From: Liolophura sinensis
Lineage: Eukaryota; Mollusca; Polyplacophora; Chitonida; Chitonidae
Length of the DNA stretch: 64,000 nt
Assembly (NCBI RefSeq): GCF_032854445.1
Contig: NC_088304.1
Coordinates: 23,387,704-23,451,703, forward strand
Direction of reading: 5' to 3'
Made by a program: the position numbers and the translations under genes
Shown: positions 23,925-37,289 of the stretch, in pieces
How positions within the stretch are numbered: the stretch's first letter is position 1
Layout: every line of letters begins with the position of its first letter
The notes under the pieces: generated by a model
What the model was told of the DNA's origin: nothing
Seen by the model: the letters and a program-made list of their open reading frames with translations, nothing else
The model's database searches: none

Positions 23925-26900
23925 GAGGACAGGTACATAACATCTAGAAAACAATACTCCCCTTCACCTCAATCTTTCCTGTTATAAGTAATGTGCTGGT
24001 GGTCAAGCAGAATTAGCACTTACTTATGCTAGGGGAGAGGACAGGTACAAAACATCTTGAAAAGAGTTCTCCCCTTAACCTCAATCTTTCCCGGTTTAAG
24101 TAATGTGCTGGTGGTCAAGCAGAATTAGCACTTACTTATGCTGGGAGAGAGGACAGCTACACAACATCTAGAAAACAATTCTCCCCTTAACCTCAATCTT
24201 TCCTGTTATAAGTAATGTGCTGGAGATCAGACAGAATTAGCACTTACTTATGCTGGGGGAGAGGACAGGTACATAACATCTAGAAAACAATACTCCCCTT
24301 AACCTCAATCTTTCCTGTTATAAGTACTGTGCTGGTGGTCAAACAGAATTAGCACTTACTTATGCTGTGGGAGAAGACAGGTACATAACATCTTGAAAAG
24401 AGTTCTCCCCTTAACCTCAATCTTTCCCGGTTTAAGTAATGTGCTGGTGGTCAAGCAGAAGTAGCACTTACTTATGCTGGGGGAGAGGACAGCTACACAA
24501 CATCTTGAAAACAATACTCCCTTAACCTCAATCTTTCATGGCAACAGTAATGTGCTGGTGGTCAAGCAGAATTAGCACTTACTTATGCTGGGAGAGAGGA
24601 CAGCTACATAACATCTAGAAAACAATACTCCCCTTAACCTCAATCTTTCCTGCATCAGTAATGTGCTGGTGGTCAAATAGAATTAGCACTTACTTATGCT
24701 GGGGGAGAGGACGGCTACATAACATCTAGTAAACAATTCTCCCCTTAACCTCAATCTTTCCTGCATCAGTAATGTGCTGGTGATCAGACAGAATTAGCAC
24801 TTACTTATGCTGGGGGAGAGGACAGGTACATAACATCTAGAAAACAATACTCCCCTTAACCCTCAATCTTTCCTGTTATAAGTAATGTGCTGGTGGTCAA
24901 ACAGAATTAGCACTTACTTATGCTGGGGGAGAGGACAGGTACATAACATCTTGAAAAGAGTTCTCCCCTTAACCTCAATCTTTCCCAGTTTAAATAATGC
25001 GCTGGTGGTCAAGCAGAATTAGCACTTACTTATGCTGGGAGAGAGGACAGCTACACAACATCTAGAAAACAATTCTCCCCTTAACCTCAATCTTTCCTGG
25101 CATCAGTAATGTGCTGGTGATCAGACAGAATTAGCACTTATCTATGCTGGGGGAGAGGGCAGGTACATAACATCTAGAAAACAATACTCCCCTTAACCTC
25201 AATCTTTCCTGTTATAAGTAATGTGCTGGTGGTCAAACAGAATTAGCACTTACTTATGCTGGGGGAGAGGACAGGTACATAACATCTTGAAAAGAGTTCT
25301 CCCCTTAACCTCAATCTTTCCCGGTTTAAGTAATGTGCTGGTGGTCAAGCAGAATTAGCACTTACTTATGCTGGGGGAGAGGGACAGGTACATAACATCT
25401 AGAAAACAATTCTCCCCTTAACCTCAATCCTTACCGGTTTAAGTAAAGTGCTGGTGGTAAAGCAGAGTTAGCACTTACTTATGCTGGGGGAGAGGGCAGG
25501 TACATAACATCTTGAAAAGAGTTCTCCCCTTAACCTCAATCCTTCCTGGTTTAAGTAATGTGCTGGTGGTCAAGCAGAATTAGCACTTACTTATGCTGGG
25601 GGAGAGGAAAGGTGCAATAAAATCTAGAAAACAATACTACCCTTAACCTCAATCTTTCCTGGTTTAAGTAATGTGCTGGTAACCAAACAGAATTAGCACT
25701 TACTTATGCTGGGGGAGAGGACAGGTACATAACATCTTGAAAAGAGTTCTCCTCTTAACCTCAATCTTACCCAGTTTAATTAATGTGCTGGGGGTCAAGC
25801 AGATTAGTAGTTACTTATGCTGGGGGAGAGGAAGGTGCAATAACATCTAGAAAACAAATCTCCCCTTAACCTCAATCTTTCCATGGCATCAGTAATGTGC
25901 TGGTGGTCAAATAGAATTAGCACTTACTTATGCTGGGGGAGAGGGACAGGTACATAACATCTAGAAAACAATACTCCCCTTAACCTCAATCTTCCTGTTA
26001 TAAGTAATATGCTGGTGGTCAAACAGAATTAGCACTTACTTATGCTGGGGGAGAGGACAGCTACATAACATCTTGAAAAGAGTTCTCCCCTTAACCTCAA
26101 TCTTTCCCAGTTTAAATAATGTGCTGGTGGTCAAGCAGAATTAGCACTTACTTATGCTGGGAGAGAGGACAGCTACACAACATCTAGAAAACAATTCTCC
26201 CCCTTAACCTCAATCTTTCCTGGCATCAGTAATGTGCTGGTGATCAGACAGAATTAGCACTTATCTATGCTGGGGGAGAGGGCAGGTACATAACATCTAG
26301 AAAACAATACTCCCCTTAACCTCAATCTTTCCTGTTATAAGTAATGTGCTGGTGGTCAAACAGAATTAGCACTTACTTATGCTGGGGAGAGGACAGGTAC
26401 ATAACATCTTGAAAAGAGTTCTCCCTTAACCTCAATCTTTCCCGGTTTAAGTAATGTGCTGGTGGTCAAGCAGAATTAGCACTTACTTATGCTGGGGGAG
26501 AGGACAGGTACATAACATCTAGAAAACAATTCTCCCCTTAACCTCAATCTTTCCCGGTTTAAGTAATGTGCTGGTGGTCAAACAGAATTACCACTTACTT
26601 ATGCTGGGGGAGAGGGCAGGTGCATAACATCTTGAAAAGAGTTCTCCCCTTAACCTCAATCTTTCCCGGTTTAAGTAATGTGCTGATGGTCAAGCAGAAT
26701 TAGCACTTACTTATGCCGGGAGAGAGGACAGCTACACAACATCTAGAAAACAATTCTCCCCTTAACCTCAATCTTTCCTGTTATAAGTAATGTGCTGGTG
26801 ATCAGACAGAATTAGCACTTACTTATGCTGGGGGAGAGGACAGGTACATAACATCTAGAAAACAATACTCCCCTTAACCTCAATCTTTCCTGTTATAAGT

Positions 26901-27550
26901 ACTGTGCTGGTGGTCAAACAGAATTAGCACTTACTTATGCTGTGGGAGAAGACAGGTACATAACATCTTGAAAAGAGTTCTCCCCTTAACCTCAATCTAT
27001 CCCGGTTTAAGTAATGTGCTGGTGGTCAAGCAGAATTAGCACTTACTTATGCTAGGGGAGAGGACAGCTACACAACATTTTGAAAACAATACTCCCCTTA
27101 ACCTCAATCTTTCCTGGCAACAGTAATGTGCTGGTGGTCAAGCAGAATTAGCACTTACTTATGCTGGGAGAGAGGACAGCTACATAACATCTAGAAAACA
27201 ATACTCCCCTTAACCTCAATCTTTCCTGGCATCAGTAATGTGCTGGTGGTCAAATAGAATTAGCACTTACTTATGCTGGGGGAGAGGACAGCTACATAAC
27301 ATCTAGAAAACAATTCTCCCCTTAACCTCAATCTTTCCTGGCATCAGTAATGTGCTGGTGATCAGACAGAATTAGCACTTACTTATGCTGGGGGAGAGGA
27401 CAGGTACATAACATCTAGAAAACAATACTCCCCTTAACCTCAATCTTTCCTGTTATAAGTAATGTGCTGGTGGTCAAAAAGAATTAGCACTTACTTATGC
27501 TGGGGGAGAGGACAGGTACATAACATCTTGAAAAGAGTTCTCCCCTTAAC
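23925..27550 (+). repeat. 33-monomer higher-order repeat, copy 2
   Basis: Tandem partner of 20225-23855. Its landmarks fall at 24222 (GGAGATCAGACAG), 25681 (AACCAAACAG), about 26586 (AATTACCAC) and 26713 (ATGCCGGG). It has slightly more one-base indels (for example single losses or gains of G, C or T at 24510, 24652, 25388, 25803, 25994), so the offset drifts by about 5 bp. Confidence 0.85.
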
Positions 27551-29400
27551 CTCAATCTTTCCTGTTATAAGTAATGTGCTGGTGGTCAAAAAGAATTAGC
27601 ACTTACTTATGCTGGGGGAGAGGACAGGTACATAACATCTAGAAAACAATTCTCCCCTTAACCTCAATCTTTCCCGGTTTAAGTAATGTGCTGGTGGTCA
27701 AGCAGAATTAGCACTTACTTATGCTGGGGGAGAGGACAGGTACATAACTTCTTGAAAAGAGTTCTCCCCTTAACCTCAATCTTTCCCGGTTTAAGTAATG
27801 TGCTGATGGTCAAGCAGAATTAGCACTTACTTATGCTGGGGGAGAGGACGGCTTCACAACATCTTGAAAACAATACTCCCCTTAACCTCAATCTTTCCTG
27901 GCATCAGTAATGTGCTGGTGGTCAAGCAGAATTACCACTTACTTATGCTGGGGGAGAGGACAGCTACAAAACATCTAGAAAACAATTCTCCCCTTAACCT
28001 CAATCTTTCCTGGCATCAGTAATGTGCTGGTGGTCAAACAGAATTACCACTTACCTATGCTGGGGGAAAGGACAGGTACATAACATCTAGAAAACAATAC
28101 TCCCTTTCACCTCAATCTTTCCTGTTATAAGTAATGTGCTGGTGGTCAAGCAGAATTAGCACTTACTTATGCTAGGGGAGAGGACAGGTACAAAACATCT
28201 TGAAAAGAGTTCTCCCCTTAACCTCAATCTTTCCCGGTTTAAGTAATGTGCTGGTGGTAAAGCAGAATTAGCACTTACTTATGCTGGGAGAGAGGACAGC
28301 TACACAACATCTAGAAAACAATTCTCCCCTTAACCTTAATCTTTCCTGTTATAAGTAATGTGCTGGTGATCAGACAGAATTAGCACTTACTTATGCTGGG
28401 GGAGAGGACAGCTACATAACATCTAAAAAACAATACTCCCCTTAACCTCAATCTTTCCTGTTATAAGTAATGTGCTGGTGGTCAAACAGAATTAGCACTT
28501 ACTTATGCTGGGGGAGAGGACAGGTACATAACATCTTGAAAAGAGTTCTCCCCTTAACCTCAATCTTTCCCGGTTTAAGTAATGTGCTGGTGGTCAAGCA
28601 GAATTAGCACTTACTTATGCTGGGGGAGAGGACAGGTACATAACATCTAGAAAACAATTCTCCCCTTAACCTCAATCTTTCCCGGTTTAAGTAATGTGCT
28701 GGTGGTCAAACAGAATTAGCACTTACTTATGCTGGGGGAGAGGACAGGTACATAACTTCTTGAAAAGAGTTCTCCCCTTAACCTCAATCTTTCCCGGTTT
28801 AAGTAATGTGCTGATGGTCAAGCAGAATTAGCACTTACTTATGCTGGGGGAGAGGACGGCTTCACAACATATTGAAAACAATACTCCCCTTAACCTCAAT
28901 CTTTCCTGGCAACAGTAATGTGCTGGTGGTCAAGCAGAATTACCACTTACTTATGCTGGGGGAGAGGACAGCTACAAAACATCTAGAAAACAATTCTCCC
29001 CTTAACCTCAATCTTTCCTGGCATCAGTAATGTGCTGGTGGTCAAACAGAATTAGCACTTACCTATGCTGGGGGAAAGGACAGGTACATAACATCTAGAA
29101 AACAATACTCCCCTTCACCTCAATCTTTCCTGTTATAAGTAATGTGCTGGTGGTCAAGCAGAATTAGCACTTACTTATGCTAGGGGAGAGGACAGGTACA
29201 AAACATCTTGAAAAGAGTTCTCCCCTTAACCTCAATCTTTCCCGGTTTAAGTAATGTGCTGGTGGTCAAGCAGAATTAGCACTTACTTATGCTGGGAGAG
29301 AGGACAGCTACACAACATCTAGAAAACAATTCTCCCCTTAACCTCAATCTTTCCTGTTATAAGTAATGTGCTGGTGGTCAAATAGAATTAGCACTTACTT

Positions 29401-30300
29401 ATGCTGGTGAAGAGGGCAGGTGCATTGCATCTTGAAAATAGTTTTCCCCTTAACCTCAATCTTTCCCGGTTTCAGCTATGTGCTGGTGGTCAAGCAGAAT
29501 TAGCATTTACTTATGCTGGGGGAGAGGACAGGTGCATAACATCTTGAAAAGATTCTGCCCTTAACCTCAATCTTTCCCGGTTTAAGTAATGTGCTGGTGG
29601 TCAAACAGAATTAGCACTTACTTATGCTGGTAAAGAGGACAGCTACACAACATCTAGAAAACAATTCTCCCCTTAACCTCAACCTTTCCTGGCATCAGTA
29701 ATGTGCTGGTGGTCAAACAGAATTAGCACTTACCTATGCTGGTAAAGAGGACAGCTACACAACATCTAGAAAACAATTCTCCCCTTAACCTCAACCTTTC
29801 CTGGCATCAGTAATGTGCTGGTGATCAGACAGAATTAGCACTTACCTATGCTGGGGGAGAGTCCAGGTACATAATATCTAGAAAACAATACTCCCCTTAA
29901 CCTCAATCTTTCCTGTTATAAGTAATGTGCTGGTGGTCAAGCAGAATTAGCACTTACTTATGCTGGGGGGGAAGACAGGTACATAACATCTAGAAAACAA
30001 TACTCCCCTTAACCTCAATCTTTCCTGGCATCAGTAATGTGCTGGTGGTCAAATAGAATTAGCACTTACTTATGCTGGGAGAGAGGACAGGTACATAACA
30101 CCTAGAAAACAATTCTCACCTTAACCTCAATCTTTCCCGGTTTCAGTAATGTGCTGGTGGTCAAGCAGAATTAGCACTTACTTATGCTGGGGGAGAGGAC
30201 AGGTACATAACATCTTAAAAAGAGTTCTCCCCTTAACCTCAATCTTTCCCGGTTTAAGTAATGTGCTGGTGGTCAAGCAGAATTAGCACTTACTTATGCT
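29401..30300 (+). repeat. 8-monomer block, second copy
   Basis: Partner of 13952-14850. At its right end it jumps directly to the deleted-monomer junction (TATGCT-AGAAAACATC), which in the first region lies 448 bp (four monomers) further on. This copy therefore lost exactly four monomers after the duplication. Confidence 0.87.
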
Positions 30301-30620
30301 AGAAAACATCTTGAAAACAATTCTCCCCTTAACCTCAATCTTTCCTGCCATCAGTAATGTGCTGGTGGTCAAACAGAATTAGCACTTACTTATGCTGGGG
30401 GAGAGGACAGGTGCATAACATCTAGAAAACAGTTTTCCCCTTAACCTCAATCTTTCCCGGTTTAAGTAATGTGCTGGTGGTCAAGCAGAATTAGCACTTA
30501 CTTATGCTGGGGAAGAGGACAGGTACATAACATCTAGAAAACAGTTCTCCCCTTAACCTCAATCTTATCTGGTTTAAGGTAGGTGCTGGTGGTCAAAAAG
30601 AATTAGCACTTACTTATGCT

Positions 30621-30635
30621 GGGGGGGGGGGGGGG
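30621..30635 (+). repeat. G15 tract, internally deleted HOR block
   Basis: G15 is followed by the usual TTCAAAAGAG and TTTGAGGCTGTTCAAG monomers, but the series then jumps to the CTCCTCTTAACC and GTTTAATTAATGTG monomer, omitting the intermediate marker monomers that are present elsewhere. Confidence 0.8.
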
Positions 30636-32444
30636 CGGAGGACAGGTACATAACATCTTCAAAAGAGTTCTCCCCTTAACCTCAATCTTTCCTGGCATCA
30701 GTAATTTGAGGCTGTTCAAGCAGAATTAGCACTTACTTATGCTGGGGGAGAGGACAGGTACATAACATCTTGAAAAGAGTTCTCCTCTTAACCTCAATCT
30801 TACCCAGTTTAATTAATGTGCTGGGGGTCAAGCAGAATTAGTAGTTACTTATGCTGGGGGAGAGGAAAGGTGCAATAACATCTAGAAAACAAATCTCCCC
30901 TTAACCTCAATCTTTCCTGGCATCAGTAATGTGCTGGTGGTCAAATAGAATTAGCACTTACTTATGCTGGGGGAGAGGACAGGTACATAACATCTAGAAA
31001 ACAATACTCCCCTTAACCTCAATCTTTCCTGTTATAAGTAATATGCTGGTGGTCAAACAGAATTAGCACTTACTTATGCTGGGGGAGAGGACAGGTACAT
31101 AACATCTTGAAAAGAGTTCTCCCCTTAACCTCAATCTTTCCCAGTTTAAATAATGTGCTGGTGGTCAAGCAGAATTAGCACTTACTTATGCTGGGAGAGA
31201 GGACAGCTACACAACATCTAGAAAACAATTCTCCCCTTAACCTCAATTTTTCCTGGCATCAGTAATGTGCTGGTGATCAGACAGAATTAGCACTTACTTA
31301 TGCTGGGGGAGAGGACAGGTACATAACATCTTGAAAAGAGTTCTCCCCTTAACCTCAATCTTTCCCGGTTTAAGTAATGTGCTGGTGGTCAAGCAGAATT
31401 AGCACTTACTTATGCTGGGGGAGAGGACAGGTACATAACATCTAGAAAACAATTCTCCCCTTAACCTCAATCTTTCCCGGTTTAAGTAATGTGCTGGTGG
31501 TCAAACAGAATTAGCACTTACTTATGCTGGGGGAGAGGACAGGTACATAACTTCTTGAAAAGAGTTCTCCCCTTAACCTCAATCTTTCCCGGTTTAAGTA
31601 ATGTGCTGATGGTCAAGCAGAATTAGCACTTACTTATGCTGGGGGAGAGGACGGCTTCACAACATATTGAAAACAATACTCCCCTTAACCTCAATCTTTC
31701 CTGGCAACAGTAATGTGCTGGTGGTCAAGCAGAATTACCACTTACTTATGCTGGGGGAGAGGACAGCTACAAAACATCTAGAAAACAATTCTCCCCTTAA
31801 CCTCAATCTTTCCTGGCATCAGTAATGTGCTGGTGGTCAAACAGAATTAGCACTTACCTATGCTGGGGGAAAGGACAGGTACATAACATCTAGAAAACAA
31901 TACTCCCCTTCACCTCAATCTTTCCTGTTATAAGTAATGTGCTGGTGGTCAAGCAGAATTAGCACTTACTTATGCTAGGGGAGAGGAAAGGTACAAAACA
32001 TCTTGAAAAGAGTTCTCCCCTTAACTTCAATCTTTCCCGGTTTAAGTAATGTGCTGATGGTCAAGCAGAATTAGCACTTACTTATGCTGGGGGAGAGGAC
32101 AGGTACATAACATCTTGAAAAGAGTTCTCCCCTTAACTTCAATCTTTCCCGGTTTAAGTAATGTGCTGATGGTCAAGCAGAATTAGCACTTACTTATGCT
32201 GGGGGAGAGGACAGGTACATAACATCTAGAAAACAATTCTCCCCTTAACCTCAATCTTTCCTGGCAACAGTAATGTGCTGGTGGTCAAGCAGAATTACCA
32301 CTTACTTATGCTGGGGGAGAGGACAGCTACAAAACATCTAGAAAACAATTCTCCCCTTAACCTCAATTTTTCCTGGCATCAGTAATGTGCTGGTGATCAG
32401 ACAGAATTAGCACTTATCTATGCTGGGGGAGAGGGCAGGTACAT

Positions 32445-35400
32445 AACATCTTGAAAAGAGTTCTCCCCTTAACCTCAATCTTTCCCGGTTTAAGTAATGT
32501 GCTGGTGGTCAAGCAGAATTAGCACTTACTTATGCTGGGGAAGAGGACAGGTACATAACATCTAGAAAACAGTTCTCCCCTTAACCTCAATCTTATCTGG
32601 TTTAAGGTAGGTGCTGGTGGTCAAGCAGAATTAGCACTTACTTATGCTGGGGGGGGGGGGGGGGAAGGACAGGTACATAACATCTTCAAAAGAGTTCTCC
32701 CCTTAACCTCAATCTTTCCTGGCATCAGTAATTTGAGGCTGTTCAAGCAGAATTAGCACTTACTTATGCTGGGGGAGAGGATACCTACATAACATCTAGA
32801 AAACAATTCTCCCCTTAACCTCAATCTTTACTGTTTTAAGTAATGTGCTGGTGGCCAAAAAGAATTAGCACTTACTTATGCTGGTGAAAAGGGCAGGTGG
32901 ATAACATCTTAAGAAGAGTTTTCCCCTTAACCTCAATCCTTACCGGTTTAAGTAAAGTGCTGGTGGTAAAGCAGAGTTAGCACTTACTTATGCTGGGGGA
33001 GAGGGCAGGTACATAACATCTTGAAAAGAGTTCTCCCCTTAACCTCAATCCTTCCTGGTTTAAGTAATGTGCTGGTGGTCAAGCAGAATTAGCACTTACT
33101 TATGCTGGGGGAGAGGAAAGGTGCAATAAAATCTAGAAAACAATACTACCCTTAACCTCAATCTTTCCTGGTTTAAGTAATGTGCTGGTAACCAAACAGA
33201 ATTAGCACTTACTTATGCTGGGGGAGAGGACAGGTACATAACATCTTGAAAAGAGTTCTCGTCTTAACCTCAATCTTACCCAGTTTAATTAATGTGCTGG
33301 GGGTCAAGCAGAATTAGTAGTTACTTATGCTGGGGGAGAGGAAAGGTGCAATAACATCTAGAAAACAAATCTCCCCTTAACCTCAATCTTTCCTGGCATC
33401 AGTAATGTGCTGGTGGTCAAATAGAATTAGCACTTACTTATGCTGGGGGAGAGGACAGCTACATAACATCTAGAAAACAATTCTCCCCTTAACCTCAATC
33501 TTTCCTGTTATAAGTAATGTGCTGGAGATCAGACAGAATTAGCACTTACTTATGCTGGGGGAGAGGACAGGTACATAACATCTAGAAAACAATACTCCCC
33601 TTAACCTCAATCTTTCCTGTTATAAGTACTGTGCTGGTGGTCAAACAGAATTAGCACTTACTTATGCTGTGGGAGAAGACAGGTACATAACATCTTGAAA
33701 AGAGTTCTCCCCTTAACCTCAATCTTTCCCGGTTTAAGTAATGTGCTGGTGGTCAAGCAGAAGTAGCACTTACTTATGCTGGGGGAGAGGACAGCTACAC
33801 AACATCTTGAAAACAATACTCCCCTTAACCTCAATCTTTCCTGGCAACAGTAATGTGCTGGTGGTCAAGCAGAATTAGCACTTACTTATGCTGGGAGAGA
33901 GGACAGCTACATAACATCTAGAAAACAATACTACCCTTAACCTCAATCTTTCCTGGTTTAAGTAATGTGCTGGTAACCAAACAGAATTAGCACTTACTTA
34001 TGCTGGGGGAGAGGACAGGTACATAACATCTTGAAAAGAGTTCTCCTCTCAACCTCAATCTTACCCAGTTTAATTAATGTGCTGGGGGTCAAGCAGAAAT
34101 AGTAGTTACTTATGCTGGGGGAGAGGACAGGTACATAACATCTAGAAAACAATACTCCCCTTAACCTCAATCTTTCCTGTTATAAGTAATATGCTGGTGG
34201 TCAAACAGAATTAGCACTTACTTATGCTGGGGGAGAGGACAGGTACATAACATCTTGAAAAGAGTTCTCCCCTTAACCTCAATCTTTCCCAGTTTAAATA
34301 ATGTGCTGGTGGTCAAGCAGAATTAGCACTTACTTATGCTGGGAGAGAGGACAGCTACACAACATCTAGAAAACAATTCTCCCCTTAACCTCAATCTTTC
34401 CTGGCATCAGTAATGTGCTGGTGATCAGACAGAATTAGCACTTATCTATGCTGGGGGAGAGGGCAGGTACATAACATCTAGAAAACAATACTCCCCTTAA
34501 CCTCAATCTTTCCTGTTATAAGTAATGTGCTGGTGGTCAAACAGAATTAGCACTTACTTATGCTGGGGGAGAGGACAGGTACATAACATCTTGAAAAGAG
34601 TTCTCCCCTTAACCTCAATCTTTCCCGGTTTAAGTAATGTGTTAAGGGTCAAGCAGAATTAGCACTTACTTATGCTGGGGGAGAGGACAGGTACATAACA
34701 TCTAGAAAACAATTCTCCCTTTAACCTCAATCTTTCCCGGTTTAAGTAATGTGCTGGTGGTCAAACAGAATTACCACTTACTTATGCTGGGGGAGAGGGC
34801 AGGTGCATAACATCTTAAAAAGAGTTCTTCCCTTAACCTCAATCATTCCCGGTTTAAGTAATGTGCTGATGGTCAAGCAGAATTAGCACTTACTTATGCT
34901 GGGAGAGAGGACAGCTACACAACATCTAGAAAACAATTCTCCCCTTAACCTCAATCTTTCCTGTTATAAGTAATGTGCTGGTGATCAGACAGAATTAGCA
35001 CTTACTTATGCTGGGGGAGAGGACAGGTACATAACATCTAGAAAACAATACTCCCCTTAACCTCAATCTTTCCTGTTATAAGTACTGTGCTGGTGGTCAA
35101 ACAGAATTAGCACTTACTTATGCTGTGGGAGAAGACAGGTACATAACATCTTGAAAAGAGTTCTCCCCTTAACCTCAATCTATCCCGGTTTAAGTAATGT
35201 GCTGGTGGTCAAGCAGAATTAGCACTTACTTATGCTGGGGGAGAGGACAGCTACACAACATCTTGAAAACAATACTCCCCTTAACCTCAATCTTTCCTGG
35301 CAACAGTAATGTGCTGGTGGTCAAGCAGAATTAGCACTTCCTTATGCTGGGAGAGAGGACAGCTACATAACATCTAGAAAACAATACTCCCCTTAACCTC

Positions 35401-36205
35401 AATCTTTCCTGGCATCAGTAATGTGCTGGTGGTCAAATAGAATTAGCACTTACTTATGCTGGGGGTGGGGGGGTGGGGGGCGGAGGACAGGTACATAACA
35501 TCTTCAAAAGAGTTCTCCCCTTAACCTCAATCTTTCCTGGCATCAGTAAGTTGAGGCTGTTCAAGCAGAATTAGCACTTACTTATGCTGGGGGAGAGGAT
35601 AGCTACATAACATCTAGAAAACAATTCTCCCCTTAACCTCAATCTTTACTGTTTTAAGTAATGTGCTGGTGGTCAAAAAGAATTAGCACTTACTTATGCT
35701 GGTGAAAAGGGCAGGTGGATAACATCTTAAGAAGAGTTTTCCCCTTAACCTCAATCCTTACCGGTTTAAGTAAAGTGCTGGTGGTAAAGCAGAGTTAGCA
35801 CTTACTTATGCTGGGGGAGAGGGCAGGTACATAACATCTTGAAAAGAGTTCTCCCCTTAACCTCAATCCTTCCTGGTTTAAGTAATGTGCTGGTGGTCAA
35901 GCAGAATTAGCACTTACTTATGCTGGGGGAGAGGAAAGGTGCAATAAAATCTAGAAAACAATACTACCCTTAACCTCAATCTTTCCTGGTTTAAGTAATG
36001 TGCTGGTAAACAAACAGAATTAGCACTTACTTATGCTGGGGGAGAGGACAGGTACATAACATCTTGAAAAGAGTTCTCCTCTTAACCTCAATCTTACCCA
36101 GTTTAATTAATGTGCTGGGGGTCAAGCAGAATTAGTAGTTACTTATGCTGGGGGAGAGGAAAGGTGCAATAACATCTAGAAAACAAATCTCCCCTTAACC
36201 TCAAT
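32445..36205 (+). repeat. 4.85-kb-spaced HOR, copy 1
   Basis: Matches 37290-41500 in variant order. Landmarks: G16 at 32649, AACCAAACAG at 33190 and again at 33975, GGAGATCAGACAG at 33524, then an interrupted G tract at 35461. Offsets to the partner are 4844-4848 up to about 35450 and 5289-5298 after it, because four monomers are missing here at the G tract. Confidence 0.85.
35461..35480 (+). repeat. Interrupted G tract at a four-monomer deletion
   Basis: G5-T-G7-T-G6, the only G tract of this class with T interruptions. The left side follows the CAAATAG monomer. In the partner copy that monomer and the G tract are four monomers apart (about 40307 versus 40758). The junction therefore marks a deletion with its end in the G run. 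Confidence 0.85.
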
Positions 36206-37289
36206 CTTTCCTGGCATCAGTAATGTGCTGGTGGTCAAATAGAATTAGCACTTACTTATGCTGGGGGAGAGGACAGGTACATAACATCTAGAAAACAATA
36301 CTCCCCTTAACCTCAATCTTTCCTGTTATAAGTAATATGCTGGTGGTCAAACAGAATTAGCACTTACTTATGCTGGGGGAGAGGACAGGTACATAACATC
36401 TTGAAAAGAGTTCTCCCCTGAACCTCAATCTTTCCCAGTTTAAATAATGTCCTGGTGGTCAAGCAGAATTAGCACTTACTTATGCTGGGAGAGAGGACAG
36501 CTACACAACATCTAGAAAACAATTCTCCCCTTAACCTCAATCTTTCCTGGCTTCAGTAATGTGCTGGTGATCAGACAGAATTAGCACTTATCTATGCTGG
36601 GGGAGAGGGCAGGTACATAACATCTAGAAAACAATACTCCCCTTAACCTCAATCTTTCCTGTTATAAGTAATATGCTGGTGGTCAAACAGAATTAGCACT
36701 TACTTATGCTGGGGGAGAGGACAGGTACATAACATCTTGAAAAGAGTTCTCCCCTTAACCTCAATCTTTCCCGGTTTAAGTAATGTGCTGGTGGTCAAGC
36801 AGAATTAGCACTTACTTATGCTGGGGGAGAGGACAGCTACACAACATCTTGAAAACAATACTCCCCTTAACCTCAATCTTTCCTGGCAACAGTAATGTGC
36901 TGGTGGTCAAGCAGAATTAGCACTTACTTATGCTGGGAGAGAGGACAGCTACATAACATCTAGAAAACAATACTCCCCTTAACCTCAATCTTTCCTGGCA
37001 TCAGTAATGTGCTGGTGGTCAAATAGAATTAGCACTTACTTATGCTGGGGGAGAGGACAGCTACATAACATCTAGAAAACAATTCTCCCCTTAACCTCAA
37101 TCTTTCCTGGCATCAGTAATGTGCTGGTGATCAGACAGAATTAGCACTTACTTATGCTGGGGGAGAGGACAGGTACATAACATCTAGAAAACAATACTCC
37201 CCTTAACCTCAATCTTTCCTGTTATAAGTAATGTGCTGGTGGTCAAACAGAATTAGCACTTACTTATGCTGTGGGAGAGGACAGGTACA

